A stretch of DNA of 26,782 nucleotides from JADJPL01 sp964607915 (lineage in GTDB: Bacteria; Bacteroidota; Bacteroidia; Chitinophagales; Saprospiraceae). The first letter of the stretch is position 1; each line of letters starts with the position of its first letter. The notes beneath the pieces were generated by a model, which ran no database searches, had not been told where the DNA came from, and saw only the letters and a program-made list of their open reading frames with translations. The stretch is taken from NCBI GenBank assembly GCA_964607915.1, contig CAZSMU010000036.1, forward strand, positions 1 to 26,782. Reading direction: 5' to 3'. Both the position numbers and the translations under genes were made by a program. Shown piece after piece: positions 18,339-25,080 of this stretch.

Positions 18339-19640
18339 GTGCACCACACAAACAGCCAGACTGTGACGGATTTTTTAGACGAGCTAAAGTGGCGGGGGCT
18401 TTTACAGGACATGACCCCCGGCCTTGAGGAAGCCCTGGCTCAGGGCCCTGCCATCGGGTATATCGGCTTTGACCCCACAGCCCCCTCCCTGACCATCGGC
18501 AACTATGTGCCCATCATGCTCCTGAAGCTCTTCCAACTCTGTGGCCATCAGCCCATCGTGCTCATGGGGGGCGCTACCGGACGGATAGGCGACCCCTCGG
18601 GAAAAGATAAGGAAAGAGAGCTCAAATCGTATGAAGAGTTGGACTCCAACCTGGAATTCCAGACGCGCCAGATGAAGAAATTCCTCGATTTCGAACGGGA
18701 AGGCAACCCCGCCCTGCTGGTCAACAACTACGATTTTTACCGCGATATGCCGGTGCTTGAATTTCTCCGAACAGTAGGCAAAACCCTGACCATCAACTAT
18801 ATGATGAGCAAGGAATCCGTACAGCGCCGCCTGGAGACGGGCATTTCTTTCACCGAGTTCAGCTACCAGCTCCTGCAGGCATACGATTTTCAGTGCCTGT
18901 TCGTACAATACGGCTGTACGCTGCAAATGGGCGGCTCCGACCAGTGGGGGAACATCACGTCCGGTACGGAATTCATCCGCCGCAATCTACAGGAGAAAGC
19001 ATTCGCCCTGACCAACCCCCTTCTGACCAAGGCCGATGGTACCAAGTTTGGGAAATCCTCCGAGGGGAACATCTGGCTGGACCCCAACCTCACCAGCCCA
19101 TACAAATTTTACCAGTTCTGGATCAACGCTAACGATGAGGATGTGCCCAGGTTCATGCGCTACTTCACCTTGCGCACTCGCGAGGAACTGGAAGCCCTGG
19201 AGGCAGAACATGCCGGCAACCCGCAGGAGCTCAAACGTCTGCTCGCCGAAGAGCTCACCGTCCGCATCCACTCCGAAGAAGACTACCGCTCCGTGCTGCG
19301 GGTCAGCGAACTGCTCTTTGGCCGCCATGCGGGCAGAGACGAGCTGCTCGGCCTGAGCGACGCGGAACTCCAGACCGTCGCCTCGGAAATACCCTCCTTC
19401 TCCATCTCCCGAACCGCCCTGGAAGCAGGAGTAGGCATCGCCGACCTGCTGGCAGAGCATACGGCCATCAGCTCCTCCAAAGGGGAAGCAAGGCGCGCTT
19501 TGCAAAACAACGCCATCAGCGTCAACAAGGAAAAAATCAGCGCACCCGAGCATACCGTAACAGCATCCTCCCTGCTGCACAACCGATACCTGTTGCTGGA
19601 AAATGGAAAAAAGAACAAATACATCCTCATAGCTGAGTAA
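18339..19640 (+). CDS. tyrS: Tyrosyl-tRNA synthetase with a variant HIGH motif
   Basis: A 433-residue class I synthetase that charges tRNA-Tyr with tyrosine. The Rossmann catalytic domain opens with ELKWRGLL and YIGFDPTAPSLTIGNY (residues 41-56), continues with GGATGRIGDPSGK and QMGGSDQWGNI, and carries the KMSKS equivalent KFGKS in TKADGTKFGKS. A C-terminal S4-like RNA-binding domain covers about residues 365-433. The start is GTG at 18339: an in-frame TAA lies two codons upstream and no nearer ATG fits the family. An AAGGAG sequence at 18319-18324 lies 14 nt upstream, unusual for this phylum. The usual HIGH of TyrRS is TIGN here, like the LTIGNY of tryptophanyl-tRNA synthetases; the rest is clearly TyrRS. 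A PhzF-family gene follows after 3 nt, probably in the same operon. Confidence 0.95.
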   Translation: MHHTNSQTVTDFLDELKWRGLLQDMTPGLEEALAQGPAIGYIGFDPTAPSLTIGNYVPIMLLKLFQLCGHQPIVLMGGATGRIGDPSGKDKERELKSYEELDSNLEFQTRQMKKFLDFEREGNPALLVNNYDFYRDMPVLEFLRTVGKTLTINYMMSKESVQRRLETGISFTEFSYQLLQAYDFQCLFVQYGCTLQMGGSDQWGNITSGTEFIRRNLQEKAFALTNPLLTKADGTKFGKSSEGNIWLDPNLTSPYKFYQFWINANDEDVPRFMRYFTLRTREELEALEAEHAGNPQELKRLLAEELTVRIHSEEDYRSVLRVSELLFGRHAGRDELLGLSDAELQTVASEIPSFSISRTALEAGVGIADLLAEHTAISSSKGEARRALQNNAISVNKEKISAPEHTVTASSLLHNRYLLLENGKKNKYILIAE

Positions 19641-19643
19641 ATC

Positions 19644-20426
19644 ATGGAACTACCCCTGTATCAGATAGATGCCTTTGCCGAAGAAGTGTTCCAAGGCAAT
19701 GCTGCTGCTGTATGCCCCCTGGAATATTGGCTGCCCGATACGGTTCTCCAGGCCATCGCCGCAGAGAATAACCTGCCGGAAACGGCGTTCTTCGTAGCTG
19801 AAAAAGAGGGTTTCCGGCTGCGTTGGTTCACGCCCGTAGCGGAAGTGCGCCTTTGCGGGCACGCAACCCTGGCCAGCGCCCATACGCTGTTCCGCCACTT
19901 GGGCGCCCAGGGGGACGTACTGCATTTCAACTCCCTGGGCGGCCGGCTGCGGGTCTGCCGTTCAGGTGCCTCACTGGCGATGTATTTTCCGACCGACCAG
20001 CCCAAGCCCGCCGAAATACCCGCTTTCCTGGAAGAAGCACTAGGTACCGCCATACTCGACGCACAGACGGGAATAGACGACCTCCTGGTACGCGTCGAAT
20101 CGGAAGCACTCCTGCAAAGCCTGCGCCCGAACCTTACACAGGTTGCAAACCTGCCCCACCGAGGGCTCATCGTGACCGCCCAGGGCCAAAACACGGATTT
20201 TGCATCCCGTTGCTTCTTCCCCAACCTGGGCGTTGACGAAGACCCCGTCACGGGTTCCGCGCACACCCTGCTCACGCCCTACTGGACGACACTACTCGGC
20301 AAAGAACAGCTCAGCGCCGTACAGGGAGGACGGCGAAAAGGGTATCTGCAATGCAGGCTCCTGGGCGATGAAGTCGAAATATCAGGGCATGCAAAAACCT
20401 ATCTGACCGGCGTGATTTATATTTGA
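19644..20426 (+). CDS. PhzF-family isomerase/epimerase
   Basis: A 260-residue cytoplasmic protein of the PhzF/YddE fold (two similar alpha/beta halves, related to diaminopimelate epimerase). Visible signatures are FQGNAAAVC near the start, NNLPETAFF with the catalytic Glu46, LCGHATLASAH (about residues 69-80), and the second-half signature GVDEDPVTGSAH. PhzF itself isomerises dihydro-hydroxyanthranilate in phenazine synthesis, but most family members, and this one without any phenazine genes nearby, have unknown substrates. It starts 3 nt after the tyrS stop and so is probably co-transcribed. Its TGA overlaps the start of an interspersed repeat arm shared with the converging sulfatase gene. 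Confidence 0.88.
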   Translation: MELPLYQIDAFAEEVFQGNAAAVCPLEYWLPDTVLQAIAAENNLPETAFFVAEKEGFRLRWFTPVAEVRLCGHATLASAHTLFRHLGAQGDVLHFNSLGGRLRVCRSGASLAMYFPTDQPKPAEIPAFLEEALGTAILDAQTGIDDLLVRVESEALLQSLRPNLTQVANLPHRGLIVTAQGQNTDFASRCFFPNLGVDEDPVTGSAHTLLTPYWTTLLGKEQLSAVQGGRRKGYLQCRLLGDEVEISGHAKTYLTGVIYI

Positions 20427-20453
20427 CTTGTTGCGAGGGGTCAGCGGGGCAAC
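20425..20453 (+). repeat. Solo arm (copy C) of the interspersed element at a convergent gene junction
   Basis: The core at 20426-20445 reads ACTTGTTGCGAGGGGTCAGC, 19 of 20 positions matching ACTTGTTGCGAGGGRTYGGC. Its first bases complete the TGA of the PhzF-family gene (20424-20426), and the TCA at 20441-20443 is the stop of the sulfatase gene on the other strand. GTTGC (20430-20434) can pair with GCAAC (20449-20453), giving a short stem that may help termination. Confidence 0.6.
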
Positions 20454-21898
20454 CGCGCAGCAGGGCGTACTTCCACACCGGTCTTGCCCGTCAGACCATC
20501 CCCTAAGGCTTCGCGGTACCATTCCGCCCGATTCAACAAAGATTGTACTACCTCCGGATACAAAGCCTGTACATCGCGCTCTTCCCCGGGGTCGTTGTAT
20601 AGGTCGTACAAGGCCAAAGGGGTCTCCTGCGTGCCGTATTTTCCCGGAAACCCGTCTTTGCCAATGGCACCCGCATGGCTATACGTCTGTGCGGTACAGG
20701 GCAATACCAGTTTCCAACGCTTATTTCGCAGCGCCTTCAAGTTGTTCTTGTCGTAATAATACGCAAAATCCTCCCTCGGGCTCGAGAGACTTTTCCCCTC
20801 TACGAACGCACATAAACTCTTTCCGTCTATCTTTCGGGAAGGCAGCGGAGCCCCACACCACTCTGCCAGGGTAGGCAATATATCGAGGGTGCTGGCCAGA
20901 TCGTACGCATTTCTTCCCGCCGGCACTTTCCCCGGCCATCGAATGATGCAAGGCACTTTGACCCCGCCGTCCCAGTGCGTGCCTTTTCCCTCCCGCAAGC
21001 CGCCCGAACTTCCGGCGTGGTTGCCAAAGGTCAGCCAGGGGCCGTTGTCGCTGGTGAGGAGGATAATCGTATTCTTTTCCAGACCATTTCTTTCTAAAGC
21101 GGCCATCACCGCACCGGTAGAGGCATCCAGTTCCTGCATCACGTCCCCGAACAAGCCGCTACCGCTGTTGCCTTTGAACGCCCGCGAGGCGCCCAGCGGA
21201 ACATGGGGCATGGAATGCGCGAGATACAGAAAAAACGGACGCTTCCGGTTCGATTCTATAAACTGTACCGCACGTTCCGTGTAGCGGCGGGTCAGCTCGT
21301 CCTGGTCGGCCAGAGTGTGCAAGGTACGGGCTACCCGATTGCCCTCTAACAAGGGCAGCGGCGGATAGGTAGAACGATACGAACTCGTATCCGTCCAGGG
21401 AGTGCCGTCGTAGTACACTGGCCACATATCGTTGGAATACGGCAACCCAAAAAACTCGTCGAAACCGTGCTGAAGCGGCAAAAACGGCTCTTTATGGCCC
21501 AGATGCCATTTGCCCACCATCCCTGTCCGATACCCCGCCTCCCGCAACAACTCCGCCAGGGTCTCTTCGTTGGGGTGTAACGCAATCTGCGCGTTGTGGT
21601 CAAGCGCCCCGTGGATGCCGATGCGCGTCGGATAGCACCCCGTCAGCAGAGCCGAGCGCGAGGCACTGCACACGGCTTGCGCCGCATAGAAATTGGTAAA
21701 ACGGGTCCCCTGAGCGGCAAGCTGGTCCATGTAGGGCGTTTGGTAGGGGCCTCCTCCGTAGCAGCCCGGATCGCCATACCCCATATCGTCCATGAAGATG
21801 AGTACAATATTCGGTCGCTGCTCGGGAAGTACCGGCGTCTGCTGCTGGTAGAACATACCCCACCATGTAAAGTAAGCGACGAGAATCCCTGTTATCAT
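20441..21898 (-). CDS. Type I (formylglycine) sulfatase, exported
   Basis: A 485-residue sulfatase of the alkaline-phosphatase superfamily. The N-terminal hydrophobic stretch (residues 1-18) resembles a signal peptide or anchor. The mature part opens with PNIVLIFMDDMGYGD, with metal-ligand aspartates at about 37-38. It contains the maturation motif CSASRSALLTG at about residue 77, where the cysteine becomes formylglycine, followed by GKWHLGH (about 131-137) and the metal-site TSDNGPW. Such enzymes remove sulfate esters from glycans or other organics; the substrate is not predictable here and no polysaccharide-utilisation SusCD pair is nearby. The maturase must be encoded elsewhere. The ATG at 21898 is preferred over the TTG at 21904. 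The C-terminal residues are encoded by repeat arm C. It is convergent with the PhzF-family gene. Confidence 0.9.
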   Translation of the reverse strand: MITGILVAYFTWWGMFYQQQTPVLPEQRPNIVLIFMDDMGYGDPGCYGGGPYQTPYMDQLAAQGTRFTNFYAAQAVCSASRSALLTGCYPTRIGIHGALDHNAQIALHPNEETLAELLREAGYRTGMVGKWHLGHKEPFLPLQHGFDEFFGLPYSNDMWPVYYDGTPWTDTSSYRSTYPPLPLLEGNRVARTLHTLADQDELTRRYTERAVQFIESNRKRPFFLYLAHSMPHVPLGASRAFKGNSGSGLFGDVMQELDASTGAVMAALERNGLEKNTIILLTSDNGPWLTFGNHAGSSGGLREGKGTHWDGGVKVPCIIRWPGKVPAGRNAYDLASTLDILPTLAEWCGAPLPSRKIDGKSLCAFVEGKSLSSPREDFAYYYDKNNLKALRNKRWKLVLPCTAQTYSHAGAIGKDGFPGKYGTQETPLALYDLYNDPGEERDVQALYPEVVQSLLNRAEWYREALGDGLTGKTGVEVRPAARLPR

Positions 21899-22193
21899 TT
21901 TCAATCCTATTTTTTATGAACTTTTTACCGCAGGCCATCGGGATGAAAAATACCCCTTTGATCCCTTGCAGACAGGGAAATTAGACCCCGAATCTCATCG
22001 TCAAAGAAAATTTATTTTTTCCAGCCAAAATGGGCAACCTTAAAAATAAAAATAAAACAAATAAAACAAATGTATATATAATTGAAAAACAAATAAATTT
22101 TGGCCTTGATATTTTATGCCATATTATAAAAACATGGCATATTTTGCCCAAAATGGCGACAAAAAATGCCTCTATCATAGATAAAAAAAACAC

Positions 22194-22213
22194 AATGTGT
22201 TGTCTGACACATT
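22194..22213. promoter_or_regulatory. Perfect 7-bp dyad, operator-like
   Basis: AATGTGT (22194-22200) and ACACATT (22207-22213) are perfect inverted copies separated by 6 nt, giving a 20-bp symmetric site typical in size for a dimeric regulator. A TTGACA follows at 22215-22220 but has no matching -10 at the standard spacing. The binding protein is unknown. Confidence 0.35.
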
Positions 22214-22254
22214 ATTGACATCGCATATATATTGCGTGCGATTTACCCCCATAC

Positions 22255-22291
22255 TTATGCATTAGCATAATTCTGCATAACATGTTTATGC
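22255..22291. promoter_or_regulatory. Four helically phased TTATGC half-sites
   Basis: TTATGC (22255-22260), GCATAA (22265-22270), GCATAA (22275-22280) and TTATGC (22286-22291) are the same hexamer in orientations + - - +. Their start-to-start spacings are 10, 10 and 11 bp, about one helical turn each, so all four fall on the same DNA face. This looks like a cooperative operator about 190-230 nt upstream of the 22483 start codon. Confidence 0.45.
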
Positions 22292-22299
22292 GCAATGGT

Positions 22300-22338
22300 A
22301 TGCCCTTGCAGGATAGTTGTATCCGGCAAGGCGGGCAT
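22300..22338 (+). ncRNA. Strong imperfect hairpin in the probable leader (attenuator or terminator candidate)
   Basis: ATGC-CCTTGC-A-GGATA-GTTG (5' side) folds on TATCC-G-GCAAGG-CGG-GCAT (3' side). This gives stems of 4, 6 and 5 bp with one A/G mismatch, a CGG bulge and a GTTG tetraloop. It is followed by TGTTTTG, a weak U-rich stretch. It may be a leader structure or terminator for a transcript starting near the TTATGC cluster. No known riboswitch was recognised. Confidence 0.35.
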
Positions 22339-22350
22339 TGTTTTGCCAAT

Positions 22351-22429
22351 AGGCTTGTTGCGACGAGAGGCCTCGGGGGAATCTAAAATACCTTGTTTTC
22401 CCTCCTCGCCAATCCCTCGCAACAAGTCT
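22351..22429 (-). repeat. Complete copy D of the interspersed palindromic element (inverted relative to copy A)
   Basis: Arms AGGCTTGTTGCGA (22351-22363) and TCGCAACAAGTCT (22417-22429) give 13 pairs including one G/T position. Read on the minus strand from 22427, it carries ACTTGTTGCGAGGGATTGGC and then GAGGAGGGAAAA, closely matching the interior of copy A. It is 79 bp against 62 bp for copy A, mainly because of extra bases near the distal arm. It lies 53 nt upstream of the 22483 start codon. Confidence 0.68.
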
Positions 22430-22462
22430 GTCCAAAGACCATGCCAAAAGGTATTTTTAGAT
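22381..22462 (+). promoter_or_regulatory. Second inverted repeat interlocked with copy D
   Basis: ATCTAAAATACCTT (22381-22394) is complementary to AAGGTATTTTTAGAT (22448-22462), with a single extra T in the second arm. Its first arm lies between the two arms of copy D and its second arm lies beyond them, in the order 1-2-1'-2'. The second arm ends 20 nt before the start codon at 22483. In RNA this order means a pseudoknot or two competing hairpins. Confidence 0.45.
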
Positions 22463-22482
22463 AATCTGTCAATCAAAAAACT

Positions 22483-25041
22483 ATGCGTCTTTACCAGAAG
22501 AACCCTGTGCATGTAATTGCATTCCTGACCCTCTTTTCCCTCTGTTCTTTCCAGGCCCTGGGCCAATCGGCCCGCAACAATGGTTGCGTCAAAGCTTCGT
22601 TTGGCATTGATGCGGGCTTATACTCCGGCATCATCGAATTCGGTAGCGGTGCCAGCGACGGCGTGGTGGCTACCGCTACGAACGACTGGTTCGCAAACGC
22701 GGCCGGCGGCCGGGGGATCATAGATACCAGCGGCACAGCAGCCCTGCGCACCCGCCTGCAGACGGAAAGCAACCCGCAATACGAAAAGCGTATGAACAGC
22801 GCCGTACGCAGCAGACTCAACCTGGGAAGCCGTAAAAGCGTGATTTTGATAGACGGCCTCTTTGCCCGCGACCACTTCGGGGGCACGGGCGGCCTCGACG
22901 ATACGGCCTACCCCGTGGCCAGCAAAAACGGGGAAGACCCCGTTACCTGGACAGGCGGTACCGCCAACGTACTGGGCAAAAACGACCTCATTGACGTGGC
23001 CGCCCACATGTTTCGCGATATAGATACGGCAGCGGGCCGCAACGACCTGTGGTTCACCGGCCTCATCAACCGCGCCGAACCGGGCGGGGATGCCTATATG
23101 GATTTTGAATTTTACATCAAAGAAATCTCCTATTCCGCCGCTACCGGCTTCACCACCGGAGGCCCGGAACTCGGCCATACCGCCTACGAATTCGACAATG
23201 CGGGCAACATCACGAAAATCGGCGATGTCATCTACAACCTGCAGCTCACCGGCGGCGGGGAAACTCCCGGCGTAGAAGTGCGGATCTGGGTGAAGCGCTC
23301 CGACTGGGAAGTGGGCAGCCCAACCCGCGTGACCCCCCGAACTTTCAACTGGGGCGCGGATTTCGACGGCCCCTACACGGGCTCGCCCTACGGCTATGCG
23401 GTAGTACTGCCCAAAACGACCAGCAGCGACATCTGTGGCTACGTAAACCGCGACAACCAACTCCCGGCCGCCCCACCCTGGGGGACTAAGAACACGAAAT
23501 CACACGTTTACAGGACTTCATACAGCGCCTTCTCCGTAGTGGAAATGTCCTTGAACATGACCGCTCTGGGCCTCGACCATATCTCTCTTTCCGCAACCGG
23601 CGATTATTGCGAGTTCCCTTTCCATACGTTCATCGCCAAGACGCGCGCTTCCAATGCCTTCACCGCCCAGCTCAAGGATTTCATAGGCCCCTTCGGATGG
23701 GGGCAGCCGGGCGCTACCGTGGATACCCTCGGCAGCGGGGGCACTTTGTCCTGCCTCAACCTCACGGATACCCTCGTCGCCCTGCCCTACCGCTCGGATG
23801 TGACCTACCAGTGGTCAACGACCAATGGAAACATCATCGGCGCCACGAATACACAGCAAATCGTAGTAGATAAACCCGGCACCTACAGCCTCGTACTCAC
23901 CCTGCCCGACGGATGTACCGTAAAAGGCAACGACGCCACAGTGAGCTACGACCCCAGCAAACCTTTTTTCAATAAGCCTTCCAGTACCTCAACGATATCC
24001 TGCAACGGCAATGACGGCACCATAGACCTCACGGTCACCGGGGCTACCACGCCCTATACCTACTCCTGGAAAAAGGTCGGAGATATATCTTTCTCCGCCA
24101 CCACCCAGGATTTGAGCGGACTGTCACCCGGCAGCTATCTCGTCACCATTACCGATGCCAATTCCTGCCAGATTATTTCCGATACCGCCAAAGTGGTAGG
24201 CAAAACCGCGGTCACCGCCACACCTACCCAAGTAAACCCATCCTGCGTCGGCAGCAGCGACGGCAGCCTTTCGCTCTCGGTCACGGGGGGCGTGCCTCCG
24301 CTCAAATACAGGTGGAATACAGGCAAAACGACTTCTTCCCTGACCAATATCCCCGCCGGCACCTATACCGTGACCATTACCGACAGCGTCAACTGTACCA
24401 CAGTCTTATCCTATACCCTAAGCAACCCGACCCAGCTGACCCTATCGCTGAGCAAAGTGGACGATACCGACCCCAGCCCTTCGGTATCGAACGGCAGTGC
24501 GACCGCTACACCGAGTGGTGGCACCCCTACCTATACGTATGCTTGGAAAAAAGACGGCGCAGCAGCCGGAAGCACCGCTACCATTAATAACCTTTCCCGT
24601 GCGCTCTACGAAGTGACCGTCACCGATTCCAAAGGCTGTACCGCCAAAGACAGCATCCGCATATGGGAACCGGAAATCTGTACCGATGGCATTGACAACG
24701 ACGGGGACGGCCTCAACAACTGCGACGATTCCGACTGCTTCCCCACCCCACCGGGCACCATCACGCCCTCGGACCCGACGCCCTGTCTGAATACCAACGT
24801 CACTTATACCATCACCAACGTATCCGGCATGACCTACACCTGGTCTGTGCCCTCAAACGCGACCATACAGAGCGGCCAGAGCAGCAACAGCATCACCGTG
24901 CAATGGAACAGCACCTCCCCCGGGCAGGTGTGCGTCTATTCCACCCGCAGCGGCACCGCGTGCAGCAGCGCAGCGTCCTGCCTCGCGGTTTCACCTGTCG
25001 CTATACCCGCTGCACCTACCACTATACTGAAATCAAACTAA
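22483..25041 (+). CDS. Secreted surface protein with SprB-type repeats and a MopE-like metal-binding motif
   Basis: An 852-residue exported protein with a signal peptide (residues 1-28, VIAFLTLFSLCSFQALGQ). Residues 30-420 form a large N-terminal domain that I recognise only as common in Bacteroidota giant surface proteins. An Ig/PKD-like unit (about 420-490) follows, then three SprB-type repeats starting near residues 507, 588 and 667 (pattern CxGxxDGxxxLxVTGG...YxVTITDxxxC). Next is CTDGIDNDGDGLNNCDDSDC (733-752), a calcium- or copper-binding MopE-like motif, and a terminal PKD-like domain to about 846. SprB repeats occur in gliding adhesins exported by the T9SS. Oddly, the protein ends at ...PTTILKSN without a recognisable T9SS sorting domain, so it may be truncated, use another route or be tethered by a partner. 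The next gene starts 39 nt downstream. Confidence 0.8.
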   Translation: MRLYQKNPVHVIAFLTLFSLCSFQALGQSARNNGCVKASFGIDAGLYSGIIEFGSGASDGVVATATNDWFANAAGGRGIIDTSGTAALRTRLQTESNPQYEKRMNSAVRSRLNLGSRKSVILIDGLFARDHFGGTGGLDDTAYPVASKNGEDPVTWTGGTANVLGKNDLIDVAAHMFRDIDTAAGRNDLWFTGLINRAEPGGDAYMDFEFYIKEISYSAATGFTTGGPELGHTAYEFDNAGNITKIGDVIYNLQLTGGGETPGVEVRIWVKRSDWEVGSPTRVTPRTFNWGADFDGPYTGSPYGYAVVLPKTTSSDICGYVNRDNQLPAAPPWGTKNTKSHVYRTSYSAFSVVEMSLNMTALGLDHISLSATGDYCEFPFHTFIAKTRASNAFTAQLKDFIGPFGWGQPGATVDTLGSGGTLSCLNLTDTLVALPYRSDVTYQWSTTNGNIIGATNTQQIVVDKPGTYSLVLTLPDGCTVKGNDATVSYDPSKPFFNKPSSTSTISCNGNDGTIDLTVTGATTPYTYSWKKVGDISFSATTQDLSGLSPGSYLVTITDANSCQIISDTAKVVGKTAVTATPTQVNPSCVGSSDGSLSLSVTGGVPPLKYRWNTGKTTSSLTNIPAGTYTVTITDSVNCTTVLSYTLSNPTQLTLSLSKVDDTDPSPSVSNGSATATPSGGTPTYTYAWKKDGAAAGSTATINNLSRALYEVTVTDSKGCTAKDSIRIWEPEICTDGIDNDGDGLNNCDDSDCFPTPPGTITPSDPTPCLNTNVTYTITNVSGMTYTWSVPSNATIQSGQSSNSITVQWNSTSPGQVCVYSTRSGTACSSAASCLAVSPVAIPAAPTTILKSN

Positions 25042-25080
25042 GCCCTATTATCCCATCGAAAATTTGAAATCTGATACATC

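Larger units (their letters stand above)
21899..22482. other. Long AT-rich divergent intergenic region
   Basis: This 584-nt gap separates the sulfatase gene (leftward) from a surface-protein gene (rightward). No convincing coding region was found. About 22010-22240 is strikingly AT-rich compared with both flanks, with A-tracts and a perfect 9-bp tandem duplication AAAACAAAT (22054-22062 and 22063-22071). It holds several dyads: TATGCCAT/ATGGCATA (22115-22122 and 22134-22141), AATGTGT/ACACATT (22194-22200 and 22207-22213), ATCGCA/TGCGAT (22220-22225 and 22237-22242), plus the TTATGC cluster, hairpin and interlocked repeats listed separately. It probably serves as the promoter and leader region for both flanking genes. 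Confidence 0.6.

Noticed and set aside
22067..22074. TACATTTG on the minus strand as a sulfatase promoter
   Set aside because: A full TAnnTTTG match, but it lies in low-complexity AT-rich sequence about 170 nt from the sulfatase ATG, so a chance match is likely.
21981..22218. Small AT-rich reading frames on both strands
   Set aside because: Low-complexity Lys/Asn/Ile- or Phe-rich translations in AT-rich DNA with no family resemblance.
22255..22566. 103-codon minus-strand reading frame
   Set aside because: It overlaps the repeats and the start of the secreted-protein gene, with no domain or plausible start context.
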